A stretch of DNA of 64,000 bases from JAAYED01 sp040772225 (GTDB lineage Bacteria; Chloroflexota; Anaerolineae; UBA1429). Below the pieces are notes generated by a model. It ran no database searches. It was given only the letters and a program-made list of their open reading frames with translations, and was not told where the DNA came from. This document shows, piece after piece, positions 1-7,334 of this stretch (within the stretch, counting starts at the first letter, position 1; each line of letters opens with the position of its first letter). The stretch is taken from assembly GCA_040772225.1 (NCBI GenBank), contig JAXGYO010000002.1, positions 1,550,001 to 1,614,000 of the forward strand, read 5' to 3'. The position numbers and the translations under genes are program-made.

Positions 1-1018
1 GCAGGAGGGTCGGCGTGAGCGCCACGGAAATGGGATCCATTTCACCCTGATAGGTTACCGTAGCTGTCAGGTACCCGTACGCAGCAATGGCCAGCGATGT
101 CCCGGGCGAAACACGCGCGCTGGCGTTACCGCTGGAATCGGTCAGGCCGACCTGTTCGCCCGCAACCAGCACCGTCGCACCTTCCAGCGCGCGCCCGGTC
201 CCTTCCTCTGCTACATTGAGGTTGGCCACGAAAGGCTCCAGAGTGATCGTTAACTCCTCTTCTCCCTGATAGGGCATCTCGGGCGCAGGATGATGCCCCA
301 CGCTCGTCACGCTCATCAGCTCACCGGGCTCAACAAATCGCAGGGCATATCTGCCCTGCGCGTTGGTCCTGGTAAAGGCCGGCCCTATGCGTACCTCCGC
401 GCCCTCTACGGGCGTGCCATCTGGCTCAAGAACGGTGCCCTCGGTCTTTCGCGGCTGCACGGCGACCTCGAGCGGAGCCAGCAGAACACCATCAGCCGCA
501 AACAGTGCTTCCACCTCAGCAGCCGGCAGCTCCTTCTCGATGATCCCATAACCGCTGATCGCCAGGTCGCGGATCTCGCGCGCCGCGACGGAAAAGGCAC
601 CATCTGGCCCGGTGCTATAGAGATCCTCCCCATAGGACACAGTGAGATCCGCCAATGGCTCGCCGGTATCGCCCGCCCGCACCATGCCAATGAGCAGACG
701 ACGCTGCAAGTCCAGCGTCACAGTGTGGTTCTTTTCCGAACTGGTCAGGCTGAACGCCTCCGTGCGGCTGACATACCCCGGGGCCTGCACAACGGCCTCG
801 TAGTCGCCAAGCTCAAGTTCGAGAGCAAAGGCGCCCTGATCATCGGTAGTCGCCAACTGGTCCCCTACAGAGATCTGCCCCGCGATAATCGGGTTGCCTG
901 TCTCGGCATCTCGCAGTGTCCCCGCGAGACGAGGCGCGCCCAGGCCACACCCGGCTGTCAGGGAAAGGATCAACAGGCAACCCGTCAAGACGGGCCGCAA
1001 ACGTCTCAGATTGCTCAT
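1..1018 (-). CDS. Lipoprotein with repeated carboxypeptidase-regulatory-like (Ig-type) domains, truncated by the left edge
   Basis: The minus-strand frame is open from an ATG at 1018 to the window edge, so the C-terminus is missing. The first 24 residues form a signal peptide (Arg-rich start, hydrophobic run) ending in a lipobox LTAGC with Cys24, so the mature protein should be lipid-anchored outside the membrane. At least four successive modules follow, each with the pattern of a carboxypeptidase regulatory-like domain: an opening like GTVLEPDGTPVEGAEVRIG, then a TD-x-x-G-x-F or TN-x-x-G-x-Y turn, then a strand ending in TLDLQ, ALEVAVQ or TITLEP. Such domains are beta-sandwiches, often stalks or binding modules in surface proteins. 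No catalytic domain is visible in the available 339 codons. It diverges from the M50 protease gene. The plus-strand open frames here are shadows. Substrate and role are unknown. Confidence 0.8.
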   Translation of the reverse strand, partial: MSNLRRLRPVLTGCLLILSLTAGCGLGAPRLAGTLRDAETGNPIIAGQISVGDQLATTDDQGAFALELELGDYEAVVQAPGYVSRTEAFSLTSSEKNHTVTLDLQRRLLIGMVRAGDTGEPLADLTVSYGEDLYSTGPDGAFSVAAREIRDLAISGYGIIEKELPAAEVEALFAADGVLLAPLEVAVQPRKTEGTVLEPDGTPVEGAEVRIGPAFTRTNAQGRYALRFVEPGELMSVTSVGHHPAPEMPYQGEEELTITLEPFVANLNVAEEGTGRALEGATVLVAGEQVGLTDSSGNASARVSPGTSLAIAAYGYLTATVTYQGEMDPISVALTPTLL

Positions 1019-1054
1019 GGTCCCTCGCGTTCAGAGTGGTAAGACATGGCCGAC

Positions 1055-1060
1055 AGTATA
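1055..1060 (-). promoter_or_regulatory. Extended -10 promoter for the lipoprotein gene
   Basis: On the minus strand TATACT is preceded by TGT, giving an extended -10 (TGn-TATACT), about 37 nt upstream of the ATG at 1018. No good -35 hexamer lies at 16-18 bp, so the call rests on the extended -10 alone. Confidence 0.4.
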
Positions 1061-1126
1061 ACACAAGTCGCGCGCAAGATGCTCCGCGACAGGAGAGCTG
1101 GAATCCGCTCTTCGCCTGCTGCGTCG

Positions 1127-1155
1127 TTGTCTGAGCCCGTCTCCTGTGCTATCAT
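1127..1155 (+). promoter_or_regulatory. Sigma70-type promoter for the M50 protease operon
   Basis: TTGTCT (1127-1132), a 17-bp spacer and TATCAT (1150-1155) preceded by TGC (extended -10). A start near 1162 would leave a short leader of about 18 nt before the ATG at 1180. It probably drives the plus-strand run 1180-7274. Confidence 0.55.
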
Positions 1156-1179
1156 TCTGCTGAGGTTACCACCATAATC

Positions 1180-2295
1180 ATGATGGATCTTGTGCCCGAG
1201 CCCGACCAACACGATGACATGCACTGGCTGAGGCCACTGCTCAGCGGTGTCTTTCAGATCGATGACATCACGAGTGGGCTGGCAGAAGGCAAGGCCCTGC
1301 GCATCAGGGGGCACCTCTTGCGCCCCGCCTCAGAGGTCTACGAGCGTCTGGCACCGGAATTCGCCAGGCACCAGCGTACGCTCCTGCTACGCAGGCAGGG
1401 CGATCAGGATGTCATCGTGAGTCTGGCCTGGGTTAATCAGGTCAAACCGGACAAGAACTGGCTGGCCGTCGTACTGGGCATCCTCACCGTCATCTCGGTC
1501 CTGGCCACATACATGCTCAACTATGTGATGCAGGAGTGGACCTGGACCAGCTTTCTCGAGGGCATCGGTGAGGGACTGCAGTTCGCCCTGGGCTTGTTGG
1601 GGATCCTCGTCGCGCATGAGATGGGCCACTATCTCGTAGCTCGGCGGTTCGGAGTCCCTGTCAGCCCACCCTACCTCATCCCGCTGCCTCTGAGCCCCTT
1701 TGGCACAATGGGCGCGGTGATACGGATGAAAGGGATCCCTCCCAACCGGCGCGCTATGCTGTTGACCGGCGCCGCCGGCCCGCTTGCGGGCCTCGTCGTC
1801 TGCATCCCGATCCTGATTGCAGGCCTTGCCATGTCGGAGATCCGCCCTTTGCCGCAGACTGGGAGCTACATCATCGAGGGCAATTCGCTCCTGTATGCCG
1901 CTCTCAAGTACGTCATACACGGACAGTGGCTACCAAGCGCCACCCATGATCTCTTTATGCATCCGCTGGCATTTGCGGGCTGGGCCGGACTGCTCGTCAC
2001 GGGCTTTAATCTGATCCCCGCAGGCCAACTGGACGGCGGGCACGTGATCTATGCCTGGCTTGGTCACAAGGCGCGCTATGTCACCTGGGGCGTGATCGGT
2101 GTTCTCTTCTTCATGGGGTTCTTGTGGCAGGGTTGGTTCGTGTGGGCCGCACTCATCGTGCTCCTTAGCCGAGGGCAACAGGAGCCATTGGAGAACATTA
2201 CCCCCCTGGGCAACCGCGAGGTCGCTCTCGCCATCTTTTTGCTATGCCTCTTTATCGTGACAGTCACGCCGGTGCCGCTGCGGTTTGTTAACTGA
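1180..2295 (+). CDS. M50-family zinc metalloprotease (site-2-protease-like), integral membrane
   Basis: The 371-residue protein has an N-terminal soluble region of about 95 residues followed by several membrane helices. Helix 2 carries the zinc motif HEMGH (His146, Glu147, His150) in the context VAHEMGHYLVARRFGVP, and a later helix carries NLIPAGQLDGGH (about 276-287), the second M50 signature that supplies the Asp ligand. This is the arrangement of intramembrane site-2 proteases, which cleave transmembrane substrates such as anti-sigma factors, and of plant EGY-like homologues with an N-terminal extension. No PDZ domain is seen. Two tandem ATGs (1180, 1183) follow a weak ribosome site. It is the first gene of a plus-strand run with the PA14 protein 40 nt downstream. 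Substrate unknown. Confidence 0.9.
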   Translation: MMDLVPEPDQHDDMHWLRPLLSGVFQIDDITSGLAEGKALRIRGHLLRPASEVYERLAPEFARHQRTLLLRRQGDQDVIVSLAWVNQVKPDKNWLAVVLGILTVISVLATYMLNYVMQEWTWTSFLEGIGEGLQFALGLLGILVAHEMGHYLVARRFGVPVSPPYLIPLPLSPFGTMGAVIRMKGIPPNRRAMLLTGAAGPLAGLVVCIPILIAGLAMSEIRPLPQTGSYIIEGNSLLYAALKYVIHGQWLPSATHDLFMHPLAFAGWAGLLVTGFNLIPAGQLDGGHVIYAWLGHKARYVTWGVIGVLFFMGFLWQGWFVWAALIVLLSRGQQEPLENITPLGNREVALAIFLLCLFIVTVTPVPLRFVN

Positions 2296-2335
2296 ACACT
2301 GCTGCGCGCCATCACCGGCCTACGGAAGGTAAACC

Positions 2336-4147
2336 ATGCTCAATCGCGCACCCCTCTGGAAAACGGTAGGCATCGCTGTCGCAGTGGCCGTAGTCGTTCT
2401 CGGCGTCGTCACGACGATCGTATGGGCGACCGTAGCGCGTGACCGAGTCTCTGCGCCCACCCCTACACCAACAGCGACACTCCCGCCGACGAACGTGCCA
2501 CCGACAGCAACCATCACCCTTACCGGGACACCAGAGAACACGAGCACGCCCATACCTCCTGATGCCGCACTGGGCGTCGTCGAGGACTATACCCCCGGGG
2601 CATTGATCATCGTCATTGCACCAATAGAGGGAAAGGTGGAGCAGATCATCGTCCCAGAGAACCTGGAAGTCACCTGGAAGGACGGCAGCCGGGCATCTCC
2701 TCGTGAGATCTCGCCCGGCCAGACCATCTATGCAGAGGGCGTGCTGGATCCCCTGGGACGGCTTGTCGCCAGCGCCATTACGATCATCGATCCCGAGGCC
2801 GCTGCCACCGTGACCCCCATGGTCAGCCCAACACCGCTGCAATCGCCCACTCCAGATGTGCCCGAGTCGGCATGGCTGGGACACTATTACGCCAACGTTA
2901 CATTAACCGGGTCTCCGGTGCTCGTACGTGAGGATCAAGATATCGATTTCCAGTGGGGTGCCGGCTCACCGGACCCCGCAGTTCCTGCGGATCGTTTCTC
3001 TGCACGTTGGCGCGGCTACTGGCCGTTTTCGGCTGGACGCTACGCCTTTGTCGCCTATACCGATGATGGCGTGCGCATCTGGGTCGACGGCCAACGCGTT
3101 GTTGATAACTGGGTCGACCAGGCACCGGCCATCTCCTCGGGGGAAATCTACCTTCAGAGCGGGATGCACCTCGTGGAAGTGGAATACTATGAAAATCGCG
3201 AGGGTGCTCAGATTCGCGTGTACTGGGAGGAGGCAGGCTCGTTTGCGAATTGGAAGGGGGAGTACTTTGACAACCCTCTACTGCAAGGCGATCCGACCCT
3301 CGTTCGCAACGATGAGGAGATCAACTTTAACTGGAGCACTGGCGCGCCCAGCCCACAGATCCCTGCGGACAACTTTACTGTAAGATGGACGCAGACGATA
3401 GCTTTCTCTGAAGGGGCCTATCGCTTCAAGGCCAGGGCCGACGATGGCGTCCGCGTGTGGGTCGATGATACCCAGATCATCGATGGGTGGTTGCCAAATG
3501 TGGAGCAGACCTTTGTAGGGCACATCTGGCTGCCTGCGGGTAACCACACCGTACGGATCGAATATCTGGAGCTGGGTGGGAACGCCTCCGTACAGGTGTG
3601 GCGTGAGGAGATCACATCGTTCTCGGCGTGGCGGGGCGAGTACTTTGCGAACCCCGATCTCGCCGACGCGCCTCTGTTCGTCAGAGACGACCCGGAGATC
3701 AGCGCGAACTGGGGCGACGGCTCTCCAGGGTACGGCCTCCCTGCTGACAATTTCTCCATTCGCTGGTCGCGACGGCTCACTCTCGAGGCAGGCCGCCACA
3801 ACTTTTGGGCCTATGCCGACGATGGCGTCAGGGTGTATGTAGACGGACGGCTGGTCATCGATGCCTGGCACGACTCTTCCGCAGAACGTTACGATGGTAC
3901 CATCGATCTTGATGCTGGCGAGCATCGTATCGTTGTCGAGTATTATGAGGGGCAGGGGCAGGCGGTGATCCAGTTCGGCCGCGAGAGAGTAGCCGTGCCT
4001 ACTGCCACCCCTACGGTTACGGCGACCGCAACCGCTACTGCAACCGTTACGACTGAGCCATCGGCTACGACTGCCCCACCGACGGAGACTCCAGCGGTGA
4101 CGCCGACACCGTCGGAGACCGTGACTACCGGGGCTCCCGCGTCGTGA
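2336..4147 (+). CDS. Membrane-anchored exported protein with three PA14 domains
   Basis: The 603-residue protein has an N-terminal signal anchor (about 10-31), a short Thr/Pro-rich spacer (about 38-65) and a small beta domain (about 75-155) resembling DUF5666-type modules, followed by a second short Ser/Thr/Pro spacer. Then come three PA14 repeats at about 177-299, 300-427 and 428-549, each beginning W-x-G-x-YFxN or similar and containing YADDGVRVWVDG or a close variant and a GxHxxxVEYYE segment. A Thr/Pro-rich tail (550-603) ends the protein. PA14 domains are beta-barrels that often bind carbohydrate, so a role in surface glycan binding is inferred. A clear ribosome site (GGAAGG) precedes the ATG. 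It is likely co-transcribed with the M50 protease and the amidase. Confidence 0.85.
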   Translation: MLNRAPLWKTVGIAVAVAVVVLGVVTTIVWATVARDRVSAPTPTPTATLPPTNVPPTATITLTGTPENTSTPIPPDAALGVVEDYTPGALIIVIAPIEGKVEQIIVPENLEVTWKDGSRASPREISPGQTIYAEGVLDPLGRLVASAITIIDPEAAATVTPMVSPTPLQSPTPDVPESAWLGHYYANVTLTGSPVLVREDQDIDFQWGAGSPDPAVPADRFSARWRGYWPFSAGRYAFVAYTDDGVRIWVDGQRVVDNWVDQAPAISSGEIYLQSGMHLVEVEYYENREGAQIRVYWEEAGSFANWKGEYFDNPLLQGDPTLVRNDEEINFNWSTGAPSPQIPADNFTVRWTQTIAFSEGAYRFKARADDGVRVWVDDTQIIDGWLPNVEQTFVGHIWLPAGNHTVRIEYLELGGNASVQVWREEITSFSAWRGEYFANPDLADAPLFVRDDPEISANWGDGSPGYGLPADNFSIRWSRRLTLEAGRHNFWAYADDGVRVYVDGRLVIDAWHDSSAERYDGTIDLDAGEHRIVVEYYEGQGQAVIQFGRERVAVPTATPTVTATATATATVTTEPSATTAPPTETPAVTPTPSETVTTGAPAS

Positions 4148-4177
4148 CCATTTCTGGATGATGAGGGTGAAAAGACA

Positions 4178-5083
4178 ATGAATCAGCAACTGGTTCCGGA
4201 TATCTACCACAACAATTTCGGACCATACGCCGCCGCCATCTCGGTCAGCGACGGTGATACCATCTGCACCGCAACGCTGGATTCGCGCGGCCGGGATGCC
4301 AGCATGACGACCGTCGCAAAAAGCCCAAATCCTTTGAACGGCCCGGTCTTTGTGCAGGGTGCGGAACCGGGAGACACGCTGGCCGTGGAGATACTGTCCG
4401 TACGGCCCAACCGCACCTATGGCTATAGCAGTACCGCTATCGCGGCCCACATCGTAGACGCCGATGCAGTCGCGCGCCTGCCTCAGCGCGGGCTCGCAGA
4501 GTGGCATGTCGATGCCGAGGCATGGACGGCCACCCTCGACAACGGTCCGGCCGCTCTTGAGGACCTTGTGCTGCCACTGAGCCCGATGCTCGGCTGCCTT
4601 GGAGTTGCCCCGCGGTGCGGGCAGGCGATCAGCTCTGCTACATCCGCTGAGCATGGCGGAAATATGGATTACCGGGGACTGGTCGCCGGCACCACTGTGT
4701 TCTTTCCCGTTTTTGAGCCCGGCGGGTTGCTCTTCGTGGGGGACGGACACGCCGTTCAGGGTGATGGCGAGATCGGCGGTATGGGCATAGAGATCTCCAT
4801 GGACGTATGTCTACGTGTGCGCATCGTTCAAGGCCTCAAGACACGCTGGCCCCGGGGCATGTCGGCCAAATCCCTGTTCACGATGGGAAACGCACGCCCG
4901 CTGGATCAGGCGCTTCAGCACGCCACAACCGAGCTCATGCACTGGCTGGATGAAGCCTACGGCCTCGATGCCACAGCCGCCAGTATCTTGCTGGGACAGT
5001 GCATCGCGTACGATATCGGTAACGTCTTTGATCCCGCCTACACCGTCGTGGCGCGCATTGAGAGGTCGCTCATAGAAAGATGA
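4178..5083 (+). CDS. Acetamidase/formamidase family protein
   Basis: The 301-residue sequence has the family layout: an N-terminal barrel with GPVFVQGAEPGDTLAVEIL (about 63-81), a central region with a GNMDYRGLVAGTTVFFPV segment (about 160-177) and LLFVGDGHAVQGDGEIGG (about 184-201) containing the conserved His and Glu, and a C-terminal part with LLGQCIAYDIGNVFDPAYTV. Family members hydrolyse formamide, acetamide or related short amides to ammonia and the acid in the cytoplasm. Length fits the family (about 300). It lies 30 nt after the PA14 gene and 22 nt before a glycosyltransferase, so it is likely operonic, though no metabolic link to either neighbour is evident. The exact amide substrate cannot be told from sequence. 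Confidence 0.85.
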   Translation: MNQQLVPDIYHNNFGPYAAAISVSDGDTICTATLDSRGRDASMTTVAKSPNPLNGPVFVQGAEPGDTLAVEILSVRPNRTYGYSSTAIAAHIVDADAVARLPQRGLAEWHVDAEAWTATLDNGPAALEDLVLPLSPMLGCLGVAPRCGQAISSATSAEHGGNMDYRGLVAGTTVFFPVFEPGGLLFVGDGHAVQGDGEIGGMGIEISMDVCLRVRIVQGLKTRWPRGMSAKSLFTMGNARPLDQALQHATTELMHWLDEAYGLDATAASILLGQCIAYDIGNVFDPAYTVVARIERSLIER

Positions 5084-5105
5084 GTACGGCCTCGACAGGC
5101 GAGCC

Positions 5106-6326
5106 ATGAGAATCGTCATGATGGGCCCCTTTGGCCTGGAGCCACGCATGACGATGCGTGCGCGCGCTTTTCAGCTGGCAAGACACCTGGTGATGGCTGG
5201 ACACCAGGTGTCTATCCTCATGCCGCCCGTGCACATCCCCGAGATGGCCGGGCGTCGCTGGACAGAGGATGGTGTAGAGCTGTCCTATGTATCCCTCTCG
5301 CCGCTTCGAATGCCACTGTCCGCACCATTGATCACCTGGAGGCTACTCCGTCACGCCTATGCATGGCACCCTGATGTCATTCACGTGTTCAAGCCGATTG
5401 GCCATGCCGGGGCGGCGGCCTGGTTACACCAACTGACGCACCGCTTCTCCTCCAGGCCGGTGCCGCTCGTCATCGACGAGGACGACTGGGAGGGTACCGG
5501 CGGATGGAATGAGACCATGCCCCGCAGCCCAGTAACGCGCTGGCTCGTCGGGCAGCAGGAAGGCTGGGCGCTGGGAAACGCCACCGCAGTGACCGTGGCT
5601 AGTCAGGCACTCCAGTCGATGGCATGGTCGATGAGGCACGATCCAGCTAACGTACACTATCTGCCCAATGGCCCCAGGGAATGGCCTGCAGGGGACAGAG
5701 AGACGATGCGCGTGCATCTGGGTATCGGTGCCGCACCGGTTGTGCTACTGTACACACGGTTCTTTGAGTATGATGTTGAGCGTGTTGCAGAGACCTTCCG
5801 CTTGATTCGTGTCCGGCAGCCTGACGCGCGGTTGCTCGTTGTCGGCCAGGGGCTGGAGCCCACGGCAGAGGCACGTTTTTACGACTCTATCGAGCAAAAG
5901 GGGTTGACCCCCTTTGTGACCCGTTCCGGATGGATCGCCGAGGACGAACTCCCCGGCTATTTCGCGGCGGCGGACGTGGCCCTGTATCCCTTTGATGACA
6001 CCCTCATCAACCGCACCAAATGCCCCGTCAAGCTTACGGATCTGCTCTATGCCGGGGTGCCAGTGGTAGCAGATGCCGTCGGTGAGATCGTCGCCTACAT
6101 ACGCCATCGTGAAACCGGTCTTCTGGTGCCCGCCGGCACACCGCAGGCGATGGCCGAAGCAGCCCTCGAGCTCCTTCAGGATACGTGCCTGGCACAGAGA
6201 CTCTCGGCACAGGCAGTGCAAGCGATGCGCACGCGCTACGCATGGAGCGCCCGCGCCGACCAGCTGCAGAAGATCTACGAGCACCTGCTGGCGGAAGCCA
6301 GCGAAACCCAGGGACGACAGGCATGA
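5106..6326 (+). CDS. Glycosyltransferase family 4 (GT-B fold)
   Basis: The 406-residue protein begins MRIVMMGPFGLEP and shows the two Rossmann halves of a GT-B enzyme. The N-terminal half contains ARHLVMAGHQVSILMPP (about 26-42). The C-terminal half contains the nucleotide-sugar region: AADVALYPFDDTLINRTKCP (about 291-310), then KLTDLLYAGVPVVADAVGE (about 312-330), with the conserved Lys and Gly-Val-Pro-Val-Val, and TGLLVPAG. Such enzymes move sugars from activated donors to glycans or lipids at the cytoplasmic face of the membrane. Donor and acceptor are not predictable. The gene follows the amidase by 22 nt and precedes the nucleoside hydrolase by 27 nt on the same strand. Confidence 0.85.
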   Translation: MRIVMMGPFGLEPRMTMRARAFQLARHLVMAGHQVSILMPPVHIPEMAGRRWTEDGVELSYVSLSPLRMPLSAPLITWRLLRHAYAWHPDVIHVFKPIGHAGAAAWLHQLTHRFSSRPVPLVIDEDDWEGTGGWNETMPRSPVTRWLVGQQEGWALGNATAVTVASQALQSMAWSMRHDPANVHYLPNGPREWPAGDRETMRVHLGIGAAPVVLLYTRFFEYDVERVAETFRLIRVRQPDARLLVVGQGLEPTAEARFYDSIEQKGLTPFVTRSGWIAEDELPGYFAAADVALYPFDDTLINRTKCPVKLTDLLYAGVPVVADAVGEIVAYIRHRETGLLVPAGTPQAMAEAALELLQDTCLAQRLSAQAVQAMRTRYAWSARADQLQKIYEHLLAEASETQGRQA

Positions 6327-6353
6327 TCGAACAGGAAAAAGGGAGGTACAACG

Positions 6354-7274
6354 ATGGATAGACTCTTGCCCGAGAAGCGGCTCTCTCTACTGAACCCACC
6401 GCATGGGCGCGTCAGCTTTGTCATGGATACCGACACCTACAACGAGATCGATGACCAGTTTGCCCTTGTCTACGCCCTGCTCTGCCCGGAGATGAAATTG
6501 GAGGCGGTGTACGCCGCGCCGTTCCACAACAACCGGTCGTCGGGGCCAGCCGACGGCATGGAAAAGAGCTATGAGGAGATCCTCCGCATCCTGGAGATCA
6601 TGAATGTCTCACCGGAGGGCCTGGCCTATCGGGGCGCTACAGCCTATCTGCCAGGGTACGGAGAGCCTGTAGAGAGTGCGGCCGTCCACGATCTGATCGC
6701 CCGGGCGCGCCAGCATGGCGCAGGGCCGCTATACGTGTTGGCTCTGGGGGCGATCACCAATGTGGCCTCTGCCATCCTGCTGGCACCGGATATTCTTGAC
6801 AAGATCGTCGTCGTCTGGCTGGGCGGGCATCCGCCATACTGGCCAGAAACACGGGAGTTCAATCTCAAACAGGACGTCGCGGGCGCGCAGGTGCTGTTCG
6901 ATTCGGGCGCGGCTGTGGTACAGATCCCCTGCGCGCTGGTAGCGGAGCAACTACGGACGACGCTACCAGAGATGGAGCATTACGTGCGCGGACGCGGTGT
7001 GATTGGGGACTATTTGTACGGTATCTACCGTGACTATGTCCCCGAGTCCCTTGCGCATTCCAAGGTCATCTGGGATATCAGTACAGTGGCCTATCTCGCT
7101 GCGCCCGGCAGTATGCAATCAGAGCTCCATCCTGCTCCCGTGCTATTGCCGGATGTCACCTGGGGCACTGTGGACGATTCGCGCCACCCCATCCGCATCA
7201 TCCGCCACATCGACCGCGATGCGGTCTATGGCGATCTGTTCTCCAGGCTGGCGCGCGCCTCAGGCGCCAGCTAG
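6354..7274 (+). CDS. Inosine/uridine-preferring nucleoside hydrolase family protein
   Basis: The 306-residue protein carries the family calcium-binding motif near the N-terminus in a variant form, MDTDTYNEIDDQFAL (Asp25, Asp27, Asp33, Asp34), two residues longer than the usual DTDPGxDD. Other family features are LALGAITNVASAILLAP (about 126-142) and VVWLGGHPPYWPETREFNLKQD (the latter with the Asn and Asp that contact ribose and calcium). These enzymes split the N-ribosidic bond of nucleosides to base plus ribose; substrate preference cannot be read. A strong ribosome site (GGGAGG) precedes the ATG. It is the last gene of the 1180-7274 run and is followed by a strong hairpin. It converges on an ADP-ribosylglycohydrolase, another N-ribosyl bond hydrolase. 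Confidence 0.88.
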   Translation: MDRLLPEKRLSLLNPPHGRVSFVMDTDTYNEIDDQFALVYALLCPEMKLEAVYAAPFHNNRSSGPADGMEKSYEEILRILEIMNVSPEGLAYRGATAYLPGYGEPVESAAVHDLIARARQHGAGPLYVLALGAITNVASAILLAPDILDKIVVVWLGGHPPYWPETREFNLKQDVAGAQVLFDSGAAVVQIPCALVAEQLRTTLPEMEHYVRGRGVIGDYLYGIYRDYVPESLAHSKVIWDISTVAYLAAPGSMQSELHPAPVLLPDVTWGTVDDSRHPIRIIRHIDRDAVYGDLFSRLARASGAS

Positions 7275-7294
7275 GACCTAAAAGGGAACCCTGT

Positions 7295-7320
7295 CCGGGC
7301 TTGCCCAAGAGCAAGCCCGG
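7295..7320. terminator. Hairpin between convergent genes
   Basis: A perfect 10-bp stem (CCGGGCTTGC at 7295-7304 with GCAAGCCCGG at 7311-7320) and a 6-nt loop. There is no T-run, so it may be a transcript-end stabiliser or a bidirectional terminator. A further partial copy of the right arm (CAAGCCCGG) lies directly after it at about 7326-7334. Confidence 0.6.
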
Positions 7321-7334
7321 GCACTCAAGCCCGG

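Noticed and set aside
290..1042. Long plus-strand open frame of 250 codons over the left-edge gene
   Set aside because: It is the antisense shadow of a minus-strand lipoprotein with signal peptide, lipobox and repeated beta domains. The plus-strand translation shows no family pattern.
3278..4750. Minus-strand open frame of 490 codons
   Set aside because: It overlaps the PA14 gene and the amidase in antisense; both of those have clear domains. Its translation is Arg/Gly/His-rich and lacks any motif, as expected for GC-rich antisense reading.
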